Positions 28,945 through 38,141 of a DNA stretch of 64,000 bases are shown here, in pieces (position 1 is the stretch's first letter; each line of letters opens with the position of its first letter). Source of the DNA: an uncultured Tolumonas sp. (lineage in GTDB: Bacteria; Pseudomonadota; Gammaproteobacteria; Enterobacterales; Aeromonadaceae); assembly GCF_963556105.2 (NCBI RefSeq), contig NZ_OY829945.1, forward strand, positions 136,501-200,500, given 5' to 3'. Made by a program: the position numbers and the translations under genes. The notes beneath the pieces were generated by a model. That model was given only the letters and a program-made list of their open reading frames with translations. It had not been told where the DNA came from and searched no databases.

Positions 28945-29667
28945 ATGAACCAGACCTTGCCGCATATTCTGGTGGTTGACGACCACGCCGAAATTCGTGA
29001 TTTGCTGAAACGTTTTCTGGAGCAACATGGCTTCAAAGTCACCTGTGCCCGTGATGGCAAGGAGATGAAACGCTTGCTGGAAAATGGCCATTTCACCTTG
29101 CTGGTATTGGATCTGATGTTGCCAGGCGAAGATGGGCTGACCTTGTGTCGTGATCTGCGGGCGCGCTCGTCGTTACCGGTGGTGATGCTGACCGCGATGG
29201 GCGAAGAGATGGATCGTATCATCGGCTTAGAGATGGGCGCCGATGATTATCTGGCAAAACCCTTTAATCCGCGTGAATTGCTGGCACGCATTAAGGCGGT
29301 ATTACGCCGTGCCAATCTGATGCCAGAAGTGCAAGAGGCGCTGCCTGAGCGTTTGCATTTTGATCATTGGCAGTTGGATCTGGCGCGTCGCGAGCTGGTG
29401 GATGAATTCGGTGTCGCGATCAGCCTTTCTACTGCCGAATTTGATCTGCTGAAAGTATTTCTGGAGCGACCAAAGCGCGTGCTCAGTCGTGATCAACTGC
29501 TGGATATGGCGCGCGGGCGGGAAGCACAAGCGTTTGACCGCGCGATTGATACGCTAGTGAGTCGTTTACGGCGTAAATTGGAAATTGACCCGAAAAAACC
29601 GGAACTGATCAAAACTGTTTGGGGTGGTGGTTATATGTTCAGTGCTGAGGTACGGCATGAGCACTGA
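28945..29667 (+). CDS. OmpR-family response regulator
   Basis: A 240-residue regulator. The receiver domain holds the acidic pocket VVDDHAE, the phospho-acceptor Asp in LLVLDLMLPGEDG (about residue 56) and Lys in LAKPFNPRELLARI. The C-terminal winged helix ends TVWGGGYMF. It is similar to OmpR itself (239 residues), especially PGEDGL and KPFNPRELLARI, but it may be a paralogue. The ATG at 28945 is preferred to an upstream in-frame start because the receiver begins here and CCGAGGA precedes it. The stop overlaps the sensor kinase start by 11 bases. Confidence 0.9.
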   Translation: MNQTLPHILVVDDHAEIRDLLKRFLEQHGFKVTCARDGKEMKRLLENGHFTLLVLDLMLPGEDGLTLCRDLRARSSLPVVMLTAMGEEMDRIIGLEMGADDYLAKPFNPRELLARIKAVLRRANLMPEVQEALPERLHFDHWQLDLARRELVDEFGVAISLSTAEFDLLKVFLERPKRVLSRDQLLDMARGREAQAFDRAIDTLVSRLRRKLEIDPKKPELIKTVWGGGYMFSAEVRHEH

Positions 29668-31078
29668 TTTTCCCGCCTTGTGGCGACGTTGGTCGCCACA
29701 AAGTATTACTGCGCAGATCCTGTTGTTGGCACTGGCCGGGTTAATTCTGGCACAGGTATTAGGCTTACAGATTTACCGTTCTGAACGGGATGAAGCCTTG
29801 GGGTTGGTTAATAGCCGCAACGCCATGATCCGGCTCTCTTCGGTGGTGCGTCTGCTTAGCAGTTCACCACCGGAATTGCATGAAGAGATTTTGCGCGCTA
29901 GTCGTAGCGAAACACTGATGATGCGTATCCAAGATGTGCCGTTATCACCCAGCGAACATAACCAGCAATATGAAGACGTGTTACGTCGCCTGCTCGATTA
30001 TCCGAATAATCTCAGTGTGCAGATCAGTGCGGAACGAGTCAGAGATCAACTGCCACCGACCATGTTCCAGCAGATGCATCAGCAGATGCGTGACGGGCAG
30101 GGGCATAACCGTACCGGATTACCGCCACCACCCTTCTGGCAGCGTGATGTGCGGTTGTATGGCTCGGTGGAGTTGCTGGATGGCCGCTGGCTGAATTTCA
30201 GTTCATTGGCCGATCGGGAACCACCGACCTGGTCGCTAAGTTCATTACTGAGTTTACTGCTGGTGGCTTTGCTGATTGGTGCCGTGCTGGTGGTGTTATT
30301 ACGTCGCATCACGCGGCCATTAAAACTGTTGGTACAACAGGCGGAACAGTTTGGGCGTGGGGCGGCCATTCCACCCTTGAGTGAATCAGGCCCGCTGGAA
30401 GTGGCAGAAACATTGGCGGCATTTAACCGTATGCAATTACGCCTGAACCGTTTTGTGCAAGATCGCACGCAGATGCTGGCGGCGATTTCGCATGACTTGC
30501 GTACCCCACTGACCAGCCTGCGCCTGCGCTGCGAATTTTTACCGGATGGCGAAGATCGTGACCGCATGCTGCAAACCCTGGCGCAGATGGAAAGCATGTT
30601 GCACGCGACGTTAAGTTTTGCCCGCGATGAACATCAGGGTGAAGAGAACCGTAATGTCGATCTGGTGAGTTTGTTGCACAGCCTGTGTGATGACTATGAA
30701 GATAATGGCCAGCCGGTGGAATGTTATGCCGAAGGCAAACGGGTCTATCAGTGCCGACCGGAAGTGTTGCGACGGGTGCTGCAAAACCTGATCAACAACG
30801 CGCTGAAATATGCCGGTGATGCGGAAGTGTCGTTAGAATCCACAGCGACTGCGATTTTGATCCGCGTACGCGACCACGGTGAAGGTATTCCAGACGATCA
30901 GCTGGAAGCGGTATTCAAACCGTTCTTCCGCTTAGATACAGCGCGGAACACCGAAGATGGCAGCGTCGGGTTGGGGCTGGCGATCGCACGGACCTTGATC
31001 CATCAACATGGCGGCGAATTACGGCTCTCAAACGCGCCGGATGGTGGCTTGTTGGCGGAAATTCAGTTACCGCTTTAG
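29657..31078 (+). CDS. EnvZ-like sensor histidine kinase
   Basis: A 473-residue membrane kinase. First membrane segment about residues 18-38 (ITAQILLLALAGLILAQ), periplasmic domain to about 195, second membrane segment (LLSLLLVALLIGAVLVVLL), HAMP, HisKA with ISHDLRTPLTSLRLR, and HATPase with N box NLINNALKYA, G1 VRDHGEGIPDD and G2 GLGLAIA. Overlap with the regulator gene implies coupled translation. The signal is unknown. Confidence 0.9.
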   Translation: MSTDFPALWRRWSPQSITAQILLLALAGLILAQVLGLQIYRSERDEALGLVNSRNAMIRLSSVVRLLSSSPPELHEEILRASRSETLMMRIQDVPLSPSEHNQQYEDVLRRLLDYPNNLSVQISAERVRDQLPPTMFQQMHQQMRDGQGHNRTGLPPPPFWQRDVRLYGSVELLDGRWLNFSSLADREPPTWSLSSLLSLLLVALLIGAVLVVLLRRITRPLKLLVQQAEQFGRGAAIPPLSESGPLEVAETLAAFNRMQLRLNRFVQDRTQMLAAISHDLRTPLTSLRLRCEFLPDGEDRDRMLQTLAQMESMLHATLSFARDEHQGEENRNVDLVSLLHSLCDDYEDNGQPVECYAEGKRVYQCRPEVLRRVLQNLINNALKYAGDAEVSLESTATAILIRVRDHGEGIPDDQLEAVFKPFFRLDTARNTEDGSVGLGLAIARTLIHQHGGELRLSNAPDGGLLAEIQLPL

Positions 31079-31156
31079 GCCGGCAGGGCAAACCTGCTTG
31101 GTTTCCCTTGGTGAAATCCGTATAGTCGTTGGGTTTTCCTGACAGGATTAGAGAGC

Positions 31157-33217
31157 ATGTTTCAAGATAACCCGTTACTGGCGCAGCTCAAGCAGCAGCT
31201 TCGCGACAATCTGCCGAAAAAAGAGGGGGTCGTTCGTGCCTCCGATCGTGGTTTCGGCTTTCTGGAAACCGATCATCGGGGCGAAAGCTACTTCATTGCA
31301 CCACAGCAGATGAAGCGAGTCATGCACGGTGACCGGATTATCGCGGTGATCCGTGCGGAAAATGGCAAAGAACAAGCCGAGCCGGAATCACTGGTGACCC
31401 CATTCCTGACCCGTTTTGTGGCGCGCATCAAGGTGATCAAAGATCGCCTGTTTGTCGTGCCTGACCATCCGGTGATGAAAGACGCGATCAAAGCTCGCCC
31501 GATGAAAGGACTGGACGAGAGTCAGTTCAAAGAAGGCGACTGGGTTATTGCGAATCTGAAACGTCACGGTATGAATGAGGCCAGCGGCCATTTCGCTGAA
31601 ATTACCGAATATGTTACGCACAACAATGATCCGGAAGCGCCGTGGTGGGTGGTGTTACGCCGCCACGACTTGCCGCGTTGTGCGCCGGAAATTGAGCAGG
31701 AATGGCAACTGCGTGACGAAGGTCTGACCCGTGAAGACCTGACCGCACTGCCATTTGTCACTATCGACGGTGAATCGACCCGCGATATGGACGATGCGTT
31801 ATATATCGAAAAAACCGCTGACGGCTGGAAATTGCTGGTGGCCATTGCCGACCCGACGGCTTATATCGAGCCGGGCAGTGCACTGGATTTGGAAGCCTCC
31901 AAACGGGCATTTACCGTCTATCTGCCGGGCCGCAATATTCCGATGATCCCGCGTCACTTGAGTGACGAGCTGTGTTCATTGCATGAAGGTGAAGAGCGTC
32001 CGGCGCTGTGCTGTGAAATGCTGATCACCGCCGACGGTGAGCTATTACCAGAGCCACGTTTCTTTGCGGCCAATATCCGCTCACAAGGCCGTCTGATTTA
32101 TGATCAACTGTCGGATTGGCTGGAACATGGCAGTGCGGAAGGTTTTGTGCCGGCGCCAGCGATTGTCGAGCAGATCGAACAGTTGCACGCCGCGACCACG
32201 GCCCGTCAGAACTGGCGCAAAGAGCATGCGATCCTGTTTAAAGACCGCCCGGACTACGATTTTGAACTGAACGAAGCCGGTGAAGTGGTCGCGATCCATG
32301 CGTCATTCCGTCGCAGTGCCAACAAGATCGTAGAAGAGGCGATGATTGCCGCCAACCAATGTGCCGGTGATTTCCTGGCCCGCAATCCGGGTTACGGTAT
32401 TTTCAACGTGCACGCCGGTCTGGATGTCGAAAAATTCAAAGGTGTGCAGGAATTACTGCAACAACACGAAGCGCCACTGACCGACGAAACCTTGCTGACA
32501 CTGCCCGGTTTCTGCCAATTACGTCATTGGCTCGATGCGCAACCGACCAGTTATCTGGATAACCGCATCCGTCGTTTCCAGACCTACTCGCTGATGTCGG
32601 CAGAACCAGGCCCGCATTTCGGCTTAGGTCTGAGCCATTACGCGACCTGGACTTCTCCAATCCGTAAATACGGCGATATGATCAACCACCGCATCCTGAA
32701 AGCTATCATCAGTAATCAGGAAGTGCCGGTACGTGCCGATGCGGCATTGACCGATGCGCTGAGCTTGTCACGCCGCAGCAACCGCATGGCAGAACGTGAT
32801 ATTGGCGATTGGTTATATGCCCGCTTCCTGTTGCCAGCGGTGGCTTCCGGGCAGGTATTTGATGCCGAGATCATGGATGTGATGCGTAGCGGTATTAAAG
32901 TCCGTCTGCTGGAAAATGGCGCCGTCTGTTTTGTACCGGCCAGTCTGATCCTGAAAGACCGTAAGCGTTTCACCTGCAGTCATGACGACGGTCGTGCCGT
33001 GCTGGATGGTGAAGTGTATTACGAATTGGGCCAGACCATTCAGGTTAAACTGCAGGATGCGATTGAAGCAACCCGCACCCTGATTGCTATTCCAACCGAG
33101 TTACCACCAGCGGCAGCACCCGTGACGAAAGAAGCGTTGGTGGAATCTGAACACGAGCTGATGGATGAGCTACTGACCGAACCGGCGGATGCTGCGCCGG
33201 AAGAAGACGAAGCTTAA
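31157..33217 (+). CDS. rnb: exoribonuclease II
   Basis: RNase II degrades single-stranded RNA 3' to 5'. The 686 residues begin MFQDNPLLAQLKQQL, as in E. coli Rnb. Cold-shock domains lead (GFGFLETDHRGESYF), then the RNB catalytic domain with the metal aspartates in DGESTRDMDDALY and the SPIRKYGDMINHR stretch, then an S1 domain. It is about 40 residues longer than E. coli Rnb (644), mostly as an acidic Pro/Ala/Glu-rich C-terminal tail. Confidence 0.95.
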   Translation: MFQDNPLLAQLKQQLRDNLPKKEGVVRASDRGFGFLETDHRGESYFIAPQQMKRVMHGDRIIAVIRAENGKEQAEPESLVTPFLTRFVARIKVIKDRLFVVPDHPVMKDAIKARPMKGLDESQFKEGDWVIANLKRHGMNEASGHFAEITEYVTHNNDPEAPWWVVLRRHDLPRCAPEIEQEWQLRDEGLTREDLTALPFVTIDGESTRDMDDALYIEKTADGWKLLVAIADPTAYIEPGSALDLEASKRAFTVYLPGRNIPMIPRHLSDELCSLHEGEERPALCCEMLITADGELLPEPRFFAANIRSQGRLIYDQLSDWLEHGSAEGFVPAPAIVEQIEQLHAATTARQNWRKEHAILFKDRPDYDFELNEAGEVVAIHASFRRSANKIVEEAMIAANQCAGDFLARNPGYGIFNVHAGLDVEKFKGVQELLQQHEAPLTDETLLTLPGFCQLRHWLDAQPTSYLDNRIRRFQTYSLMSAEPGPHFGLGLSHYATWTSPIRKYGDMINHRILKAIISNQEVPVRADAALTDALSLSRRSNRMAERDIGDWLYARFLLPAVASGQVFDAEIMDVMRSGIKVRLLENGAVCFVPASLILKDRKRFTCSHDDGRAVLDGEVYYELGQTIQVKLQDAIEATRTLIAIPTELPPAAAPVTKEALVESEHELMDELLTEPADAAPEEDEA

Positions 33218-33254
33218 AAAATCCGGGGCTCAGCGTGTTAGGTGATCTCAAGAA

Positions 33255-33287
33255 AAACCCTGCTTTATCGGCAGGGTTTATTTTTTC
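33255..33287 (+). terminator. rnb terminator
   Basis: A 9-bp stem AAACCCTGC (33255-33263) with GCAGGGTTT (33271-33279), 7-base loop, followed by ATTTTTT. It ends the rnb transcript and separates it from the convergent mviM gene. Confidence 0.9.
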
Positions 33288-33311
33288 GGCGATACCGGCT
33301 TTGCATTTTGT

Positions 33312-34220
33312 TTACTGCGCCAACAGTTTTTCCATCCAACGTTGTGCTATCAATGCCTGTTCGCCACTGACTTTCGGGGTGGTCTGATTGGCGACACACT
33401 CCAGGAAATGTTCCACCATTGGGGTAAAGCCGCGTAACTCTAAGATAGTTTGCCAGCTGCCGGCGGTGGAGACACAGATCTTGCCATCCCGTTCTTCTTC
33501 CAGCCGATTGAGGTCGCGAACCCGCATCACCGCGCCATGGGTGATCACTTCCAGCATCTCTGCCTGTGTTCCGGCATCCCGGTGCATGGCGGTGGTGATC
33601 AACTTATTGCCATGGCGGAACACATGGCCGGCAAAAATCAGCTCATCTTGTACCGTCGCGTTAACTTGGCTGGCGAGCAACGATAAATCGCCATCACACA
33701 GCCAGAGCACGGTATCCAGCAGATGCAGATAGTCATCAAACATTGTAAAACGGAGCGGGTTGCTGATGCCATGAATGCGATGTTTTTCAAAGCGGACGGC
33801 AGCGGCAGCAGGCATCTGTTCTTTGATGGTTTGATAAAACGGGGCAAACCGACGGTTAAACCCGACCATCAGGGTGCGTTGCTGTTTTTCCGCCAGTGCC
33901 ACCAGAGCTTCGGCCTGATCGAGCGTATCGGCTAACGGTTTATCGATATAAACGTGCAACCCTTTACGCAGCATATGCTCGGCGATTTCGTAGTGGGTAT
34001 TGGTTGAGCTGTGAATAAACACGACGTCGCAGTTGGCCGCCAACTCATCGAGTGAGAAAAAAGCGACGAGGCGATATTGTTGGCAGAGCAGGCAGTTTTT
34101 TTGCTGATTGGGGGTATAAGTACCGACCAATTCCCAGTGTTTGGCCTGCGATAAAATCGGCAGATAGACTTTCTGCGCGATACCGCCCAGACCCACTATG
34201 CCTACCCGTAGTTTACGCAT
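33312..34220 (-). CDS. mviM: Gfo/Idh/MocA-family oxidoreductase, MviM/YceM type
   Basis: A 302-residue NAD(P)-dependent oxidoreductase. The Rossmann glycine motif VGIVGLGGIAQKVYLPIL begins at residue 6, DKPLADTLDQAEALVALA forms the conserved lysine-containing EKP-like segment, and FNRRFAPFY and HLLDTVLWL follow. Sequence tracks E. coli MviM (YceM) closely over the full length. Substrate unknown. It sits downstream of eda and kdgK on the same strand with a 112-base gap, so it may be partly co-transcribed. Confidence 0.87.
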   Translation of the reverse strand: MRKLRVGIVGLGGIAQKVYLPILSQAKHWELVGTYTPNQQKNCLLCQQYRLVAFFSLDELAANCDVVFIHSSTNTHYEIAEHMLRKGLHVYIDKPLADTLDQAEALVALAEKQQRTLMVGFNRRFAPFYQTIKEQMPAAAAVRFEKHRIHGISNPLRFTMFDDYLHLLDTVLWLCDGDLSLLASQVNATVQDELIFAGHVFRHGNKLITTAMHRDAGTQAEMLEVITHGAVMRVRDLNRLEEERDGKICVSTAGSWQTILELRGFTPMVEHFLECVANQTTPKVSGEQALIAQRWMEKLLAQ

Positions 34221-34332
34221 GCTGCCTCCTTTTTCTGCTTCGAAAACAGCATGGTAGAGTTACAGGTAACAGCGAGGCAAGTTGGAACTAAATTTCTGTC
34301 TGCGTTCTGTTACCTGTCTGACATTTATGCTT

Positions 34333-34953
34333 TTACAGTGCTGCCATGGCTTCTTTCGCCAATTGACCGATCTTGTCCCATTGCTGGTTATCAATCAGAT
34401 CGGCCGGTACCATCCACGTGCCGCCACAAGCGACGACAGTTTTCAAACTCAGATACGTTTTTACGTTGTCGGGGGTTACGCCACCTGTCGGCATAAATTG
34501 CACCGGATACACGGCTGACATGGCTTTCAGCATGTTTACTCCGCCCGATGGCTCGGCTGGGAAGAATTTCAGCATGCGCAGCCCCATCTCCATGGCTTGT
34601 TCCACCAGACTTGGGTTGTTGACGCCCGGCACGATGGCCACACCGCGTTGCTGGCAATAACGCACGGTGGTTGGGTTGAAACCGGGGCTGACGATGAAAT
34701 CGACACCGGCAGCAATGGCTTCATCGACTTGAGCGGTGGTCAGCACCGTGCCCGCACCGATCAACATGTCGGGGAACGCAGCGCGCAGACGGCGAATGGC
34801 TTCTGCCGCTGCAGGGGTACGGAAGGTGATTTCCGCACTCGGCATGCCATTTTCAACTAACACGCGGCCCAAATTCACCGCATCATCGGCGTTGTTAATG
34901 GCAATAACCGGGATCACTTTCAGTGCTTGCAGACGTTCAACTAAAGTAGGCAT
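34333..34953 (-). CDS. eda: KDPG/KHG aldolase
   Basis: Splits 2-keto-3-deoxy-6-phosphogluconate into pyruvate and glyceraldehyde-3-phosphate. It is 206 residues long. The general-base glutamate lies in AEITFRTPAA, the GAGTVLTTAQVDEAIAAG motif is near residue 65, and the Schiff-base lysine is in MLKFFPAEPSGG near residue 127. It lies 18 bases after kdgK, giving the last two steps of hexuronate use in one unit. Confidence 0.95.
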   Translation of the reverse strand: MPTLVERLQALKVIPVIAINNADDAVNLGRVLVENGMPSAEITFRTPAAAEAIRRLRAAFPDMLIGAGTVLTTAQVDEAIAAGVDFIVSPGFNPTTVRYCQQRGVAIVPGVNNPSLVEQAMEMGLRMLKFFPAEPSGGVNMLKAMSAVYPVQFMPTGGVTPDNVKTYLSLKTVVACGGTWMVPADLIDNQQWDKIGQLAKEAMAAL

Positions 34954-34971
34954 GGTGTCTCCTGAGAAAAA

Positions 34972-35913
34972 TTAAAGGGATGCTGACGGCATTACATCAG
35001 CAGGAATAATGGCGCCGCGATGTTGGATCACGGTCCCTGCCAGACGATGCCCTTGGATGGCAGATTCCGTCACGCTGCCGTGTTGCAGACGGCGGGCTAG
35101 ATAACCGGCGCTGAATGAATCACCCGCCGCCGTGGTATCGACTACGTCTTGAGCGGCAATTTTCTGTGCGGGCACCTCTTCGCGAATACCCGATTTACTG
35201 ACAATCACACAAGGTAATGAACCACGTTTGATCACGATTTCATCCACACCCCACGTTAAGGTGCGTTCAATGACCTCTTCCAACGGACGGTTACCCCACA
35301 GTGCCTCTTCATCATCCAGCGTCAGAAATGCGATGTCGGTGAGTGTCAGTATTTGCTGATAACTTTGCTGCGTTTCTTCACGGCTTTGCCATAAACGCGG
35401 GCGGTAGTTGTTATCAAACACCACGCGGCCACCTCGGGTGCGAAAGGTGCTGAGGAAAGTAAATAAACGAGCACGGCTGGTTGGGCTCAAAATTGCCAGA
35501 CTGATCCCGCTGAGATAAATCACATCCATCTGTGCGAGTTGCGCTAACACAGCCTCAGTTTGTTCGGTTTCTAACCAATATTTGGCCGCCGCATCGCTAC
35601 GCCAGTAAGAGAAACTGCGCTCGCCATGGTTGTCGGTGTCGATGAAATACAAGCCGGGCATTTTGTTTGCCAGACGTTGAACCAAGGTCGTGTCGAGATT
35701 TTCTTGTTGCCAATTATCGAGCATAGTCTGACTGAAATGGTCAGTGCCTAACGCGCTGACATAGTGCACTTTACCCTGGCGTCGCGGCAGCTGGCGGGCA
35801 AGGTAAACCGCAGTATTCAACGTGTCACCACCAAACCCCTGTCGGATATCGTTATGCTGACGTTGTAGTTCCACCATGCATTCACCAATGATGGCGATAT
35901 TCAGAGTGTCCAT
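34972..35913 (-). CDS. kdgK: 2-keto-3-deoxygluconate kinase
   Basis: A PfkB-family sugar kinase that phosphorylates KDG, the product of UxaA. The 313 residues start with IAIIGECMVELQ, contain GFGGDTLNTAVYLAR near residue 28 and the PfkB signature DTTAAGDSFSAGYL near residue 255 with the catalytic Asp. First gene of the kdgK-eda unit, directly below a KdgR box. Confidence 0.95.
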   Translation of the reverse strand: MDTLNIAIIGECMVELQRQHNDIRQGFGGDTLNTAVYLARQLPRRQGKVHYVSALGTDHFSQTMLDNWQQENLDTTLVQRLANKMPGLYFIDTDNHGERSFSYWRSDAAAKYWLETEQTEAVLAQLAQMDVIYLSGISLAILSPTSRARLFTFLSTFRTRGGRVVFDNNYRPRLWQSREETQQSYQQILTLTDIAFLTLDDEEALWGNRPLEEVIERTLTWGVDEIVIKRGSLPCVIVSKSGIREEVPAQKIAAQDVVDTTAAGDSFSAGYLARRLQHGSVTESAIQGHRLAGTVIQHRGAIIPADVMPSASL

Positions 35914-35980
35914 GATTTGCTCTCATGTTGAATTCGGAAAACGATCATAGATTAAACAATCAAACCTACGTGTCAAATAA

Positions 35981-36000
35981 AATAAAACAATGTTTCATTT
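35981..36000. promoter_or_regulatory. KdgR operator
   Basis: AATAAAACAATGTTTCATTT is a near-perfect match to the KdgR box described for pectinolytic enterobacteria (AAATGAAACA centred on the TGTTTCATTT half). It lies 68 bases upstream of kdgK and 69 upstream of the kdgR start, so it can control both divergent genes. Confidence 0.88.
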
Positions 36001-36068
36001 ATTTTGATTCGGATTTAAAAAAAGCTGGTATATAGTCTCCGGCAAAGAAGATCAGGATAGAGGTGGTA

Positions 36069-36863
36069 GTGAACGATTTTTCAAAACAGCAGGATTCGGT
36101 GTCGTCGGTGCTGAAGATCTTCGGTATTTTGCAAGCCTTGGGTGATGAGCATGAGATCGGAGTAACTGAGCTTTCACAACGCGTCATGATGTCAAAAAGT
36201 ACCGTCTATCGGTTCTTACAAACCATGAAATCGTTGGGTTATGTGCAGCAGGAAGGGGAGAACGATAAATATTCGCTGACCCTCAAGTTATTTGATCTGG
36301 GTGCCAAAGCCTTACAGCACGTCGATTTGATAAAAATTGCCGATCAGCAGATGCGCGTATTATCCAAAGCGACCCAAGAGACCATCCATCTGGGGGCGAT
36401 GGAAGAAGAGAGTATTGTTTATCTGCATAAAATTGATTCGCTTTATAACTTGCGCATGTATTCCCGCATTGGTCGCCGCAACCCGCTGTATTGCACAGCG
36501 ATTGGTAAGGTATTGCTGGCCTGGCTGGATGAGCAAGCGATCCGGGACATTCTGGCACCGGTGGCTTTTGAACAAAAAACAGCACACACCTTATCGGGTA
36601 TTGATGCGTTGTTAGCAGAATTGGCAACGGTGCGTGAGACCGGTTTTAGTGAAGATCGTGAAGAGCAGGAAGTGGGCGTCCGTTGTGTCGCGGTGCCGGT
36701 TTATGATCGGTTTGGTTATGTCATGGCTGGCTTAAGTATTTCATTTCCAACGATTCGTTTTGATGAACAGCAATTGGCGCACTACGTGACAATGTTACAT
36801 CAGGCGGCCGCGAACATATCGCAGCAGTTGGGGTTAGCGCGTTACCCGTATCCTGCTATTTGA
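36069..36863 (+). CDS. kdgR: IclR-family regulator KdgR
   Basis: A 264-residue repressor of KDG and pectin catabolism. Winged HTH: ITELSQRVMMSKSTVYRFLQTMKSLGYV-like segment (here VTELSQRVMMSKSTVYRFLQ). The C-terminal effector domain has RRNPLYCTAIGKVLLAW and the late CVAVPVYDRFG motif. Similarity to enterobacterial KdgR runs the whole length. The start is placed at GTG 36069, five bases after AGAGG; an in-frame GTG two codons earlier is possible. Confidence 0.95.
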   Translation: MNDFSKQQDSVSSVLKIFGILQALGDEHEIGVTELSQRVMMSKSTVYRFLQTMKSLGYVQQEGENDKYSLTLKLFDLGAKALQHVDLIKIADQQMRVLSKATQETIHLGAMEEESIVYLHKIDSLYNLRMYSRIGRRNPLYCTAIGKVLLAWLDEQAIRDILAPVAFEQKTAHTLSGIDALLAELATVRETGFSEDREEQEVGVRCVAVPVYDRFGYVMAGLSISFPTIRFDEQQLAHYVTMLHQAAANISQQLGLARYPYPAI

Positions 36864-36964
36864 TCGGAAAAGGCACGAGCGCGACATATATTTGTTGCAG
36901 ATAAAGATGAAATGCAAATGCAAATGATATAAATTATCATCTAAAGCTTGTGAGGATGATAATT

Positions 36965-37168
36965 ATGCATTTCAGTGTGACGGAATTAGTGTTGATTGCC
37001 TTCATTGCCATTGTGTTATTTGGCACTAAAAAGGTTCGGATGTTAGGCGGCGATGTGGGCCATGCGATCCGTGACTTCCGCAAAGCGATGCACGAACAGC
37101 CGAAAACGGACGACAAACCAGAGGCTGTCGTTGGCGAAAAAGTAGTTAGCGAAAAACAAGGCTCGTAA
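36965..37168 (+). CDS. tatA: Sec-independent translocase subunit TatA
   Basis: A 67-residue protein with one N-terminal membrane helix (TELVLIAFIAIVLFGTKKV), the FGxKK hinge, an amphipathic helix (LGGDVGHAIRDFRKAM) and a charged tail. TatA oligomers form the transport path for folded proteins. The start at ATG 36965 follows TGAGG at 9 bases. First gene of tatABC, 3 bases before tatB. Confidence 0.88.
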   Translation: MHFSVTELVLIAFIAIVLFGTKKVRMLGGDVGHAIRDFRKAMHEQPKTDDKPEAVVGEKVVSEKQGS

Positions 37169-37171
37169 CGC

Positions 37172-37378
37172 GTGTTTGATATTGGCTTCAGCGAACTGGT
37201 GTTGTGTGCGATCGTTGCTCTGGTGGTGTTCGGGCCGGAAAAGTTGCCCGCGCTATTACGCGATATCAGTGCATTCCGGCGGCAGGTGAGTCAGCTTTGG
37301 GGTAATGCGCGGCAATCATTACAAAAAGAGCTGGATGCGGTTGCGGCAGCGGATAAACCACAAGATCCACAGCCATGA
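37172..37378 (+). CDS. tatB: short TatB-like translocase subunit
   Basis: A 68-residue protein that begins MFDIGFSELVLCAIVALVVF followed by GPEKLPALLRD, the exact TatB signature including the conserved Glu8. Unlike typical TatB proteins (about 130-170 residues), the cytoplasmic tail ends after a single amphipathic helix. The start is GTG. The stop overlaps the tatC start as ATGA. A TatB role is inferred from motif and order. Confidence 0.87.
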   Translation: MFDIGFSELVLCAIVALVVFGPEKLPALLRDISAFRRQVSQLWGNARQSLQKELDAVAAADKPQDPQP

Positions 37379-38106
37379 GTTTACTGAATCATCTGTTGGA
37401 ATTGCGCCGCCGTTTGCTGCATTGCCTGTTGGTGTTGCTGGTGCTGTTTTTGCCCTTAAGTTATTTTGCCAACGACATCTATCATCTGCTGGCCCGCCCG
37501 TTACTGGCAGTATTACCGCTCGGTACCAGTATGATCGCGACCGCGGTGTCCGCTCCGTTTCTGGTGCCACTGAAACTGACCTTGTTGGTGGTCTTGTTAC
37601 TGGCATTACCCTATCTGTTGTGGCAAGTGTGGGGTTTTCTGGCGCCAGCCCTCTATCGCCATGAGCGACGATTATTAATACCGCTGCTCTTTGGCAGCAA
37701 TCTGCTGGTATATATCGGGTTTGCATTTGCCTATTGGGTGGTGTTGCCGCTTATCTTCCGTTTCATGGTTGGCACCTTACCCGCCGGTGTCAGTATGGCG
37801 ACCGATATCAGCAGTTATCTCGATTTTGTTCTGACGATGTTTTTCTCGTTTGGTGCGGCTTTTCAGTTACCGCTGGTGGTGGCGATCTTGTGTCGCACCG
37901 GTATGACTTCTGTGTCAACGCTAAAAGAGAAACGCCCGCATTTTATTGTGCTGGCGTTTATCATCGGTATGTTGTTATCACCACCGGATGTGTTGTCGCA
38001 AACCCTGCTGGCGGTGCCGTTATGTTTGTTGTTCGAGGCCGGTTTGCTGCTGGCGCGCTGGTGGCAACCAGCAACAACGCTTGTCTCTGCTGAGCTGCAG
38101 CCTTAA
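37375..38106 (+). CDS. tatC: Sec-independent translocase subunit TatC
   Basis: A 243-residue protein with six membrane segments, the receptor for twin-arginine signal peptides. Hallmarks are NHLLELRRRL at the N-terminus, LPYLLWQVWGFLAPALYRHERR, and FIIGMLLSPPDVLSQTLLAVPL near the end, all close to E. coli TatC. Last gene of the operon; a terminator is not evident before the convergent LysE gene. Confidence 0.95.
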   Translation: MSLLNHLLELRRRLLHCLLVLLVLFLPLSYFANDIYHLLARPLLAVLPLGTSMIATAVSAPFLVPLKLTLLVVLLLALPYLLWQVWGFLAPALYRHERRLLIPLLFGSNLLVYIGFAFAYWVVLPLIFRFMVGTLPAGVSMATDISSYLDFVLTMFFSFGAAFQLPLVVAILCRTGMTSVSTLKEKRPHFIVLAFIIGMLLSPPDVLSQTLLAVPLCLLFEAGLLLARWWQPATTLVSAELQP

Positions 38107-38141
38107 GCCGCAACTGTCTGGTGTCTGTCAGCCGATGCAGT

